Assembly: GCF_030272615.1 (NCBI RefSeq)
Contig: NC_081413.1
Span: forward strand, 550,620,136-550,684,135
Direction: 5' to 3'
DNA length: 64,000 nt
From: Cryptomeria japonica
Lineage: Eukaryota; Streptophyta; Pinopsida; Cupressales; Cupressaceae
A program made the translations under genes and the position numbers. A model generated the notes under the pieces. The model searched no databases. It was not told the DNA's origin and worked only from the letters and a program-made list of their open reading frames with translations. The first letter of the stretch is position 1, and every line of letters begins with the position of its first letter. Of the stretch, positions 34,069 through 44,333 are shown piece after piece.

Positions 34069-34408
34069 TGTTTACTGCTATATTTGATAATAAAATACAA
34101 TAAATAACAATAAATAGGACAATGCATACCAGATACATGAGTAAAATATATCTTCATTTTCACATGAAATTACTACAGAGAAGAAGACCAGAGATGGTCA
34201 GCCAAGGATTCTAGTTCATCCGACTATACCATGCTACCTTCCTTGACAGTACACAACATATTTAAAGGACCCGATGGTTGCCAAGATGAACATAACCGAC
34301 AACCAACCGATACATATAACTATTCAAGAGTGACCACAAACTTAATTTGGACAATTAATATATTGCTGGATAACCAATATTATCAAACATAACAATAGCC
34401 ATTGTACA
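34069..34408 (-). repeat. 3' LTR of minus-strand gypsy
   Basis: It shares GACAATGCAT..C..ATACATGAGTAAAATATAT and several other blocks in order with 43362-43639, but contains about 60 bp more in the middle. Plus-strand ends are TGTTTACTGC and TTGTACA. Confidence 0.75.
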
Positions 34409-34689
34409 CTGACTCCATCATCCCTCACAAAAGAAAAAGTTGTCTTTCAAATGACAAGTAAACATCAAGAAATATTCAGGAAGACTAATGACAAGAGTGT
34501 AGACAATGACTTGTATTGGGCAACTCCAACTTGTAGTGTAACTAGCAAATCAAATGGAGATAAAGAGGCAGCGCCTCTCATGGGGTCCCGGGGCAAAGAA
34601 TCATTTTTTTGATTTTTGAACAACCAAAAACAATGCTCATGAAGGCAGAAAATAGAGATTTTGCAAACTTTGACCAACGTATGATGTCA

Positions 34690-35560
34690 AAATCTGGTCA
34701 AGTCGTACTCTCCACTTCAAAATTAATGGTCGCACTAGAAGTTGCTATCCTCCCACCCATTGTTGTCGTACTGAATAAATGAAAAGCCGTACAATGCAAA
34801 GGAATATTTTAAGGAGCTATCTTATGGTGAGCCTACAAAGTGAGTAATTGCTTGCCACCCACAGTGTTGTCCATATTGATTCTGGTTGAAGCAGTATAAT
34901 GCCATATAAAAATATTTAACCAAGGAAGCCATACGTAGTGAGATCTTAGCCATATGTGGTGTGACAAGTTTTGACGTTGTATGTGGTTGCTTCCTAGTCG
35001 TACGTGGGAGATGCCGAGAGGAAGTCATACGGTTTGACAAGAATGTCCTATGTGGTTATGTTGTCGTACACTAGGTTTAACACTAATATGTCGTACAAAA
35101 TGAATGGGACTTATGTGTCGTATAGGTTGAGGACTTGAATGTCATACTTGGTGAAGGGGCTCCTAATGCTATACCAAAACCTTGCAAAGTAATATTGAAC
35201 CCACCCATGCCAACTACTTACCAAGCCGTACAAGGAAAAATTGAAAGGTCCATACACTAAAGTGTAAATGACGTATGTGGCAAAGGAACCACCATACGAG
35301 AGTAGCAGCCAAGTGTTGTACGACATTACTTCGTACAAGAGGAGAAGGGAGTTGCTGTATGGTGAGGGCCTGGGAATGCTATATAGTATGACCTCAGAAT
35401 GCAGTTAACAAAATCTGAAAGTGTTTCCCTGAGATTGTTGGATGGGCTCCAAATGTCATAGTACGAAATGAAGACTTGGATGCCATACTATAAAACTCCT
35501 TAGAGGTCATGCATTGAGTATCAAGTGTCATACCAATGTTCGGTGTCGTACTAGTTTAAT
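34690..35560 (-). other. CGTAC-rich internal region of minus-strand gypsy
   Basis: It is non-coding and dense in GTCGTAC and related motifs (for example 34703, 34768, 34996, 35063, 35091, 35228, 35318, 35331 and 35544). It parallels 20881-21500 in the other gypsy element, where this region follows integrase. Here it follows the protease linker almost directly, implying deletion of the polymerase-integrase block. Confidence 0.55.
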
Positions 35561-35749
35561 ACCTCCATTTTTTTATATTTTCTCATTAGCCAACTCTATA
35601 TTTTGCCTTCTAATTTTTTAAATTTTCTTCGATTCCCTTTTCTTTTTCCTTCCATTCTCCATCTCCATACTATCAAATGTATTCTCCATAGCTTTACACA
35701 CTTTCATTAGTTTCTCTTCCCTCTCTCCATCTTTGGATTCTAATTTGAA

Positions 35750-36800
35750 GGATGCTTGTTCTTCGCTCACCCCCTGATTCCTTAGGTCGATGACGTACTT
35801 CCTACCGTCACTCTCGATTGAGTGTGTTACGCTTCCAACTATGATTTTTCTTAGCCATGATCAACCATCCCCTCTCGAGGAGTGCGTCATACACCTTCTA
35901 CAATGGGATGACTATGAAGTCCAAAATAAATTGTTCTCCCAATCACTACTTTTTATGCCATCAATGTTCCCAATGGCTTGATGTCGTGTTGCTCAGCACC
36001 TACAAAGTGGAAGTTCGGCAACTAGAGTGTTGGTCTTCTAAGGCATTTCCAAGTATCTTCTTGTAGTATGTTTACACTTGAGCCTCCATCGACAATGGTG
36101 TTTGTCAATTTCCTTCCCATGATTTCCATTTCAACGATGGTTGGCTTCCTCGCGATGCTCACCGTCAGCAACATTGGATCATTGGCCTCATTCCTTTCAC
36201 GTGGTGGTTTCCCTGTCAATTCCTCTTGTGGCTTACATTGTTTCTAGCTGATTATGTCATCACTCAATGTGTTGGTAATTCCCACTCTCAGTTGTGGCAT
36301 GGTTTGAATGTTTGTCACCTTGATGGGTATGGTTGTCTATAGCACCTGCCCAACTATGTTCTTCTTTGACTCCGATCGCAATGTAGTTGTGTTTGAGGTT
36401 ATTTGTTCCTTCGTCAACACTTGTTATACTACTACTCTAGCTTCTCAAAGTCGTTCCTTCTCTGTACAAGGATCTGAGTACATCGTCTTCTTCGTCTGTG
36501 CTCTCATGATTGCCAGAACTGCCTCATCTTTTTCTTCGGTGTCCAGCATATTAATACCCTTTTGCTTTGGGCAGTTGGTGTCTTGATGGTCACTTGATCC
36601 ACATCATTTGAACAATAATTGTACGTTGTCTTTCTTATTCTGGCAATCTCTCACACAAAGTGTCCCCATTTGCTACATTGTCGGCATTGTATGATAGAAC
36701 GTCCTCTAGAGTCGTATTGTATTAGATTTTGCCCTCGTTGATTTGAATAAATGCCTAGTGATACATTTTGTGGTTTCAATGGAGTAGACTCTCCTTACAT
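35750..36800 (-). pseudogene. gag zinc-knuckle and protease of minus-strand gypsy
   Basis: Reading from 36800 down: a zinc-knuckle relic CGSSDHQDTNC (about 36590-36640) keeps the C..H..C spacing, but the first cysteine is lost and a stop lies beside it. Then comes the aspartic protease, 36219-36022, with VSIARKPTIVEMEIMG and the active-site strand IVDGGSSVNIL. After 36022 the protease continues in the same region with stops (GAEQHDIKPLGTLMA-like sequence near 35950-35990). Downstream homology stops near 35750. The gene is inactive. Confidence 0.8.
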
Positions 36801-36951
36801 GAAGAGTACTTGCATACTTGTAGTCTTCAAATTATATTAACACTCCTTTATTGAAAGACCCATCACCTAGCAAATCTCAGAGAACATCTTTCTAGGACAA
36901 TTACATTACGTGTGCCATCGTAGTTCATTAGTTTCATTACTAATTCCTTTC

Positions 36952-36956
36952 TCTTC
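36952..36956. repeat. Target duplication of nested copia, left copy
   Basis: TCTTC directly precedes the copia LTR at 36957 and recurs at 42214-42218 directly after the other LTR. The gypsy gag frame is interrupted exactly here. Confidence 0.9.
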
Positions 36957-37961
36957 TGTAAATGATATTCAAATTTATGTTCAAGTCTGAAGTTATATAA
37001 TCTTATTAATCTTTTACTGATATTTTTCTGTTATTTCTTATGTTACAAGTTGCTGAAGATAACATTAATATTTTCTATACTCCTACAGCTTTTCATTGAC
37101 ATGTACATATAGGCAATACCCACCGATCAAGGCATGCCTTGACCGGTCATGTCTTTTGACATGCCCAATCAAGACATGTATTGATCGGTGCATATGTACC
37201 ACTTCACTTAAGCGATGTACCAATAACTATCGGTCACGTCACATTTAATATATTAAACTGATTGCTATCGGGGCACGTTAGTTAGTATGTTTGACCGATT
37301 AGTAATTGGGTCACGTCAGGAATATAATTATCCGATGAGTAAGATAATCATCGATCAGTATAAATTGAGATTAAGATGATAATTGTTATAGTTATCATAT
37401 GATAGCATCAATCGATGGTATCATATGATATCTATGATAGTTATCATAATTCTGGTCTGATCTTATTACAATTATAGTATGATCGATTATGCATATAAGA
37501 TGATTATAACAAGTTTGTTGCCGGGAATAATCATTATGTCATGTTTTCGTATTATGATATGTTGTCGTCGGTAATTATGAGTTACGGCAGTCATTTAGTT
37601 AGTCGTCCCGAAGGGTAGTTGGACGCGATGGTTGGTTGCACCCCTTCGGGTATTATATATTGCGTACCTTTCCTTCGAAGTGGGATATAATAGTTGTATC
37701 AGATGTAATGTGATAGCACTTGATGTACATGGACTATTGAATTAATACAGAAACTGGCTCTTTAATATATTTCCATTATGTTTTGTGTATTTACTTTCTG
37801 CGTTTAATCATTTACCCGTATGTGGCAAACAAAGTTCATTTATTTAATCATGAGGTCTACATTTAGATTTTAGTTATATCGATAAGGTATATGATTGAAT
37901 GAGAGATAAATGAAGTCTCTCATTCAATCATTTATCTTACTGAAGCTACTAAGTTTCAACA
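36957..37961 (-). repeat. 3' LTR of nested copia (1005 bp)
   Basis: The plus strand runs from TGTAAATGATATTC to AAGTTTCAACA. A minus-strand TATA box (ATATATAATA, about 37650-37660) sits between the arms of a 9-bp inverted repeat, CCCGAAGGG (about 37607) and CCCTTCGGG (about 37643). A palindrome, CAAGGCATGCCTTG, lies near 37124-37137. Confidence 0.9.
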
Positions 37962-37978
37962 CTCCCTCTTAGCTAGGG
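37962..37978 (-). promoter_or_regulatory. Polypurine tract of nested copia
   Basis: On the minus strand AGCTAAGAGGGAG directly precedes TGTTGAAACTTAG, the start of the 3' LTR. Confidence 0.85.
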
Positions 37979-38490
37979 AAGATAACTAGAGACCTATGAA
38001 AAATAAGCATCATATTTCTTATAATAACATGTATTACACGACTTCATAATACAAGGGATCATATCACATATGCTCATGACATGATGCATCACGTAATGAG
38101 TGACACAGGAATATATCACATCATCTCGTGATATAGATATCACATAACACGTGATATCAATATCGCATAACACGCGATACCTTGGATAGAGAATACTTGA
38201 GAATGTTAAATTCCCTTATATCCAGGTTATGGTATGTGCACTGACAGTACATCACATAATGTCTACCATAACATATCATGGCACATCCATGAGTCAGAGT
38301 GATATCAAGTCAGCATGATATCAACATTACAAGATTGTCACCTCATAATGTTTAATACAAGTGTTCATAGTCTAAAAGATCGTCACCTTTTAGAAATATA
38401 CACAGGGGGTGGAGCCCATAAAGTCATAACACGACAAAAGAAGTTTACACATTAAACATCTCATATATTAGTACAGATTACAAAAACTGA

Positions 38491-40624
38491 TTATAACTTA
38501 ATCATACCAAGACCTTTTTTGAAGTGTTCAACTTTCACTCTGGCTAGAGGTTTGGTCAGTATGTCTGTTGTCTGGTCTCCTGTACTAATATATTGCAACT
38601 GAATCACATTCCTATCCACCATATCTCTCACATAGTGATAAGGGATCTCAATGTGTTTGAGATCTATCATGAAATACAGGGTTCACGAAGAGTTTTATAC
38701 AACTCTGATTGTCACAATGAATTATAGTAGGCTTCATTGGTTCTCCGAATAATCCCACAAGTAGCTTTCGTAGCCATACAGCTTCTCGTGCAGCCATGGA
38801 AGCTGCAATATATTCGACCTCTGTAGAGCTCTGAGCTACTGAAGATTGTTTCCTGCTAATCCAAGATATCATGGCTGAACCCAAGCTGAAGCAGCACCCT
38901 GAGGTGCTTTTCCTGTCAGTCACACTTCCAGCCCAATCTGAATTAGTGAACCCGTGAAGATTCAAGTCAATATTCTCATACTTGAGTCCATAGTTGAGAG
39001 TACCTTGAAGGTATCTCATTATATGTTTTACTGCCATAAGATGAATCTCCTTAGGTTCACACATGAATTGACTTAAGGCATTTACTGGATAATAGATATC
39101 AAGTCTAGTATTGACCAGGTACATTAATGATCCAATCATCTGTCTGTAGAGCGTACAATCTACCAATGGGGAATCTATTGATGCCTCCTTCAATTTGTGA
39201 AGATTAGTTTCCATGGGAGAAGTCATGGGTCTGCAGTTCATCATACCAAATCTCTTCAATATGTCTAAGGTGTATTTTCCTTGATTAAGTATAATGTTGT
39301 TAGAGTTTTGACAAACCTCTAATCCAAGGAAGTAATGTAGAAGGCCTAAATCCTTCATATCAAACTCCTTTTCAAGGTCTTTCTTACATTGATCAATAAG
39401 GTGATTTTCTCTTGTAATCAAAAGATCATCAACATATAAGATTAATATAAGCATGTCACTTTTGACTTTCTTGAAGTAAAGATATGGATCTGCATCATTC
39501 TTTAAGAATCCCAATCCCAGCAGATAGCTATCAATTCTTTGATACCAGGCCCTGGGAGCCTGTTTTAGACCATATAGAGCTTTCTTTAATTTGCACACAT
39601 GTGTCTCTGTAGTGTGGATCTCAAACCCTTCTGGTTGTTCTAAGTAGACTTCCTCCTCAATTTCACCATTCAAGAAAGCAGTTTTCACATCCACTTGATG
39701 GACTTTCCAACCTTTGGCTGCTGCAATGGCCAGTATTGTTCTAACAGAGGTGTATCTAGCAACTGGAGCAAATGTCTCATCATAGTCTATTCCTTCTTTC
39801 TGAGAGAACCCCCGGGCAACAAATTTGGCTTTATGTTTCTCTATGCTACCATCTACAACATGTTTGATTTTGAATAGCCACTTGGATGAGACAACGGATT
39901 TCCCTTTTGGCCTAGGAACAATTTCCCATACATCATTGTTGAGGATGGATTTATATTCTTCTGACATGGCATCTCTCCAAACTTGATGTTTAAGAACTTT
40001 TGGTACACTATAAGGTTCTGATTTAGAGAGATCATTCATTAGGGCTACATAGCTAGTGAATCTCCGAGGCCTCTTACTTTCTCTAAAGGTCCCTGAAGGA
40101 GCTGCAAAGTCCCTTGCATCTTCCATTGTTTTGTGAACCCACAGAGGTCTTTTCTTAGCGATTTCTTGGGGAGGAATTTGTTCTTCATTTTCTTCTGAGC
40201 ACTCCCTCTGAATCTCAAGAGTGGAATCCTCTTCTATATCTGAAGATGGAACATAGATTTCTGACTCAATAGAGTATTTGGCTCTTTTGAAGGCTATGTC
40301 TTCTTCAAATATTACATCTCTACTAAGTTCAATATTGCTATGTCCAGGCACAAATATTTTGTAGGCTTTAGAGGTTTCACTGTATCCAACAAATATTCCT
40401 TTTCTTCCAGAGGGTTCCAGTTTTGTTCTTTTCTCTTTAGGTATATGAAAGTAGACAGAGCATCCAAATATCCTAAAGTGAGTGATATCAGGTTTTATAC
40501 CTATGAAGACTTCTTCAGGAGTTTTATCTTCAATGTGGGAGTGAGGGCATCTATTTTGTATGTATACAGCAATGTTGGAGGCTTTTGCCCAAAGATGAGT
40601 TTCTAAGTTTTGATCAAGAAGCAT
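38491..40624 (-). pseudogene. pol: Copia reverse transcriptase and RNase H
   Basis: One open frame of 658 codons (40624-38648) begins within the integrase C-terminal region (HLWAKASNIAVYIQNR; GYSETSKAYKIF). Reverse transcriptase starts about residue 232 (VWEIVPRPKG), with VDVKTAFLNG near 311, QAPRAWY near 238 residues after the first third, and the catalytic LYVDDLL near 397. RNase H follows (NSDWAGSVTDRKSTSG, SSTEVEYIA, HCDNQSC). A one-base insertion in the RNase H tail near 38658 ends the frame early; the remaining tail (ILTKPLARVKVEHF-like) is readable to a stop at 38491. The start at 40624 is an artefact of a frameshift from integrase, not a real initiation site. Confidence 0.95.
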
Positions 40625-41568
40625 GGCTTTGGCTGCCCTACAATGGTTCTATTTTTTCTCTCAACAACCCCATTTTGTTGGGGGTTGTAAGGGACAGTGA
40701 ACTCCCTCTTAATCCCAGCATCTTTACAAAATTCTCTAAAAATGTCTGAGGTGTATTCCCTCCCATTATCAGTCCTTAAGGTTTTTATTCTCCTTCCGGA
40801 AGAATTTTCAGAGAGGGATTTGAATTCCTTAAATCTCTTGAGAATCTCTTCAGATTCTTTACGTTTAAGAAAATAGATCCAAGTCTTTCTGAAGAAGTCA
40901 TCAATGAATATTACATAGTAAAGGCACCCCCCTAATGATGGTACAGACATTGGCCCACATAGGTCAAAGTGAACTAGCTCTAAAACATTGCTTGTTTTCC
41001 TAGAACTATTCTGAAAGGAACTCTTAGTATTTTTGCCTAGGGCACACCCCTTACATGTACCAGAATGGTATTGTTTTAACTTAGGCAAACCAATTACTAA
41101 TTTTTCCATTGAACGTAAAGCACGAAAGCTTAAATGACCTAATCTTCTATGCCAAATTTCATTTGAATCTGTAATCCCATGAATTAGGGCTAGGTTAGAT
41201 TCAATACATACCTCGTATAAATAGCCTTTTCTATGTCCTAGGGTTGTAGCCTTCTTGATGGAAGAGTTTTGTGGCCATATTAGGACTTTACCATTCACGA
41301 ATGTTATTTTGTACCCATCATCTTCAAGTGCACATATGGAGATTAAGTTCCTCTTGATGCCAAGAACGAATAGGACTCCAGTGAGTTGAAGAGACATGCC
41401 TGTCTTCAGCTTAATGGTGCAGGTATCGACGCCTTTCACTGGATGTGCAGAGTCATCACCAATGGTTACTTCCTCATCGGTTTCTTCTACCATGGAATCC
41501 AATAATTCTCTATACAAAGTGATGTGTCTTGAAGACCCACTGTCAATGATCCAAGTCTTAGTTTTATC
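40603..41568 (-). pseudogene. pol: Copia protease and integrase, 5'-truncated
   Basis: The frame is open from 41568 without an ATG. It begins at the protease active site (WIIDSGSSRHIT), so gag and the first part of protease are gone. The zinc-binding region follows (WHRRLGHLS..., CKGCALGK), then the integrase core with LVHFDLCGP, LRTDNGREY and QQNGVVERKNR, giving an intact D,D,E set. A single-base shift near 40620 puts the rest in the frame of the neighbouring reverse-transcriptase ORF. Upstream the sequence changes abruptly at 41569 to inverted LTR sequence. Confidence 0.95.
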
Positions 41569-41569
41569 A

Positions 41570-41753
41570 GATGATTATATTCCTAACGTGACCCAACTAC
41601 TAATCGGTCAAACATACTAACTAACGTGCCCCAATAGCAATCGGTTTAATATATTAAATGTGACGTGACCGATAGTTATCGGTACATTGCTTAAGTGAAG
41701 TGGTGCATATGCACCGATCAATACATGTCTTGATCGGGCATGTCAAAAGACAT
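41570..41753 (+). repeat. Inverted copy of the copia LTR end
   Basis: The block is the reverse complement of about 37131-37330 of the 3' LTR and, over about 130 bp, of 41768-41900 in the adjoining 5' LTR. It sits between the truncated protease and the 5' LTR where the primer site and gag should be. Confidence 0.9.
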
Positions 41754-42213
41754 GACTGGTCAAGGCATGCACTACTTCACTTAAGCGATGTACCGATAAC
41801 TATCGGTCACGTCACATTTAATATATTAAACCGATTGCTATTGGGGCACGTTAGTTAGTATGTTTGACCGATTAGTAATCGGGTCACGTTAGGAATATAA
41901 TCATCCAATAAATAAGATAATCATCGATCGGTATAAATTGAGATTAAGATGATAACTGTTATAGTTATCATATGATAGCATCAATCGATGCTCTCATATG
42001 ATATCTATGATAGTTATCATAATTCTGATCTGATCTTATTACAATTATAGTATGATCGATTATGCATATAAGATGATTATAACAAGTTCATTTATTTAAT
42101 CATGAGGTCTACATTTAGATTTTAGTTATATCGATAAGGTATATGATTGAATGAGAGATAAATGAAGTCTCTCATTCAATCATTTATCTTACCGAAGCTA
42201 CTAAGTTTCAACA
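41754..42213 (-). repeat. 5' LTR of nested copia, deleted
   Basis: It matches the 3' LTR in two blocks. A 321-bp segment (37511-37831 in the 3' LTR) is missing, with AAGTT at both ends of the deleted piece. The end next to the interior lacks roughly 240 bp and is fused to the inverted copy. Confidence 0.9.
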
Positions 42214-42218
42214 TCTTC
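42214..42218. repeat. Target duplication of nested copia, right copy
   Basis: TCTTC follows TTTCAACA, the end of the LTR. Confidence 0.9.
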
Positions 42219-43300
42219 CTTCAATTCTTTCATTATTCTCATCATATCTAGTCCTAGGGCTTGAACCGTTTTGGATTCTTCATCACTACTACCCTCAGTG
42301 CTCTTTTCGTTGTCAGTCTTCCTTTTTTCCCGAGAGGATGTTTTGGATTTGCTCTCGTTGTCCATTGCTCAATTTTCACTCGATTATACACATCGGCATA
42401 TGATGACGGACGTAACACTTTCACTTTCTTTCTCAATGAAGGGATCAATTTCTCAATGAACCACCTCTTCTTCAACCCGTTGATTGGTTGGTTCACCGTT
42501 CTCCATCTTACTCAGCAACTCCTTGGGCCTACGATTGTATGCATGTATGTTCTTATGTTTCCCTTGTTTGGTGTTGTAAATTTCGACGACGATCTCATTG
42601 TCATCCCGTAGCAACTTAAACTCAGCCTCCAACGCACTCTTCAACACGTCCCAAGAGACTGTGGATGAAGCATCAACATTTGTAAACCAATCAATGGCTA
42701 CACCTTGTACTGTTGTTGGAAACACTCTTAGCCAATAAACCTTGTCCTCCTAACCGCTAGCTATCCAAATGGTATTGCACGTCTTGCAATGCCTCATAGA
42801 ATCCTCTAACCCATTCCCCATGAACTTTGACAATTTCTACCAAGCCACATTCGAAATTACTGAGAGAGTCACCATCTTTCTTGCCTGCTTGCTCCCTTGT
42901 GTGTCAAACCTAGGTGGATTGTTTCAACTGCTACGTTATGGTGCTTTCCTTGCACTCTCAACCACGTGCGGGTCCTCTACAAGTCCACCTCCAGCATCCC
43001 CAACACTCTGAGTACTTCCAAGCTTTGACTCGTTCCTGTGCTCCCTTCGTCCATGGGTTTGTGGTTTAGATCCTCCAATTCTTGTTTCCCCTAAGATGGA
43101 TAGATGACGAAATATGTCTATGGGTTCACAATTTCCCCCTTCGTACTCCTCGTCCGACATTGATTGTATGGGCTGAAAGTCTAATCGTCCGACTGGATCT
43201 TCCTCAAATGTTTCTCATCATCTTCTTTGTTCTGTTTGTTCTACGATCCTTAGAGATCGCTTGGTCTTGACCACCCTGTGGCCTCTTCTTGCCTTTATTG
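42219..43300 (-). pseudogene. gag: gag of minus-strand gypsy
   Basis: 42936-43160 encodes an acidic N-terminal stretch (MSDEEYEGGN...ILGETRIGGSKP). The same KLGGPKPET-like sequence occurs in the plus-strand gypsy near 17390. The capsid domain follows at 42725-42453 (VAIDWFTNV, SWDVLKSALEAEF, DDNEIVVEIYNTKQGKHKN) and continues in another frame at 42496-42254 (RWFIEKLIPSLRKKVKV). At least one frameshift and several stops are present. The coding region is cut at 42218 by the copia and resumes at 36951 beyond it. Confidence 0.85.
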
Positions 43301-43346
43301 GGATCTAAGGGCATGAATCACTCAAATCTGATATGATTTCATTTAA

Positions 43347-43361
43347 GGCAACGATGCCAAA
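43347..43361 (-). promoter_or_regulatory. Primer-binding site of minus-strand gypsy
   Basis: On the minus strand TTTGGCATCGTTGCC directly follows the 5' LTR. It nearly matches the site at 16481-16494. Confidence 0.75.
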
Positions 43362-43639
43362 TGATTACTGCTATACTTGATGAATTGAATATAGGAAATA
43401 ATAATAAAGATGACAATGCATCCCAAATACATGAGTAAAATATATCTTTATTTGCACATGAAATTATTACACAACATATTTGAAGGTACACAACATATTT
43501 GAAGGACCCAGTAGTTGCCAAGCGGAACACGACCGTCAACCAACCAACACATATAACTACTCAAGAGTGACCACAAACTTAATTTGGAATACATTGTCGG
43601 ATAACCAATATTATCAAACGTAACAATCGGCAGTGTACG
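43362..43639 (-). repeat. 5' LTR of minus-strand gypsy
   Basis: It is collinear with 34069-34408. TTGAAGG and ACACAACATATTT are duplicated in tandem near 43475-43505. Confidence 0.75.
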
Positions 43640-43903
43640 TTGAATAAAATATGTATATATAGTATAATATAAAATTATAAATATCTATATACATACATAC
43701 ATATATATGTATATACCAAGGTTACCAGGAGACGGGGGTACTTGGAGACCCCAGTTCTTTTAAGGAATAATATTTAATAATTTCCAAAACATATCATGAC
43801 AGAAAACTTTGAAAACAGGAACAGTGGTAAAGTTTAACATTAACTTTAAAATTGAACAAAAACTGAAATTAGAATTGCTTATATTGCTGATACCATAGTG
43901 TTG

Positions 43904-43908
43904 TGACC
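43904..43908. repeat. Target duplication of the solo LTR, left copy
   Basis: CATAG precedes TGTTGTGACC and recurs at 48221-48225. Confidence 0.9.
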
Positions 43909-44082
43909 ATTTCACACATCGCCCCATTGCAAATGGGGACCCCTACTTTTTTTGCTTTCTTGGGTTTGTTTTCTAGGTCTTTTAGGGTTTTGTCTGTTAG
44001 CCTTTAACTTTCGAGTGTCACCAAGGGGATCACCTAGATAGCAGGTTCTGCTTGAGTGAGGTCAAGTTGATGAGCGATGAAG

Positions 44083-44148
44083 TCTGGAATGTCCTGATCC
44101 TGAAATTTGGCTAAGTCCGGAATGTCCTGATCCTGAAATTTGACTAAG
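44083..44148. repeat. 33-bp tandem duplication inside the solo LTR
   Basis: TCTGGAATGTCCTGATCCTG and the following 13 bases occur twice head to tail with two changes. Confidence 0.9.
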
Positions 44149-44333
44149 TCTGGAAAACTGAAGAATCCTCCAAAAACTAGATTTTGCAATATATCTCCTG
44201 GAGGTCTGAAACCACTCTCAAACATCCTAAAAATATATATGGAATATAACTTAAAGTATAAGAAAATTCTTTCTTATACTTAAATGTTATATTCCATAAA
44301 ATTGTCCTAATAGAGAGTTCAAAAAAGTCAAAT

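Larger units (their letters stand above)
36957..42213 (-). mobile_element. Nested Ty1/copia element, minus strand
   Basis: It is inserted in the gypsy gag with a perfect TCTTC duplication. Read right to left: a rearranged 5' LTR (about 41754-42213), an inverted LTR piece (41570-41753), protease to integrase (41568-40603), reverse transcriptase and RNase H (40624-38491), a purine tract (37962-37978) and a 3' LTR (36957-37961). Gag and the primer site are missing. Polymerase motifs are well preserved, so this is the youngest insertion of the nest. Confidence 0.95.
34069..43639 (-). mobile_element. Ty3/gypsy element, minus strand, split by a copia
   Basis: Related LTRs lie at 34069-34408 and 43362-43639. 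The primer site next to the right LTR (reverse complement of GGCAACGATGCCAAA, 43347-43361) fixes the minus orientation. Read from the right: gag (43160-42219), then the inserted copia, then the gag tail and protease (36951-36000), then CGTAC-rich sequence to the 3' LTR. Reverse transcriptase, RNase H and integrase are absent. Gag is similar to that of the element at 16127-24603, so they belong to one clade, probably Tat/Athila-like. Outer target duplications are obscured by AT microsatellites on both sides. Confidence 0.8.
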
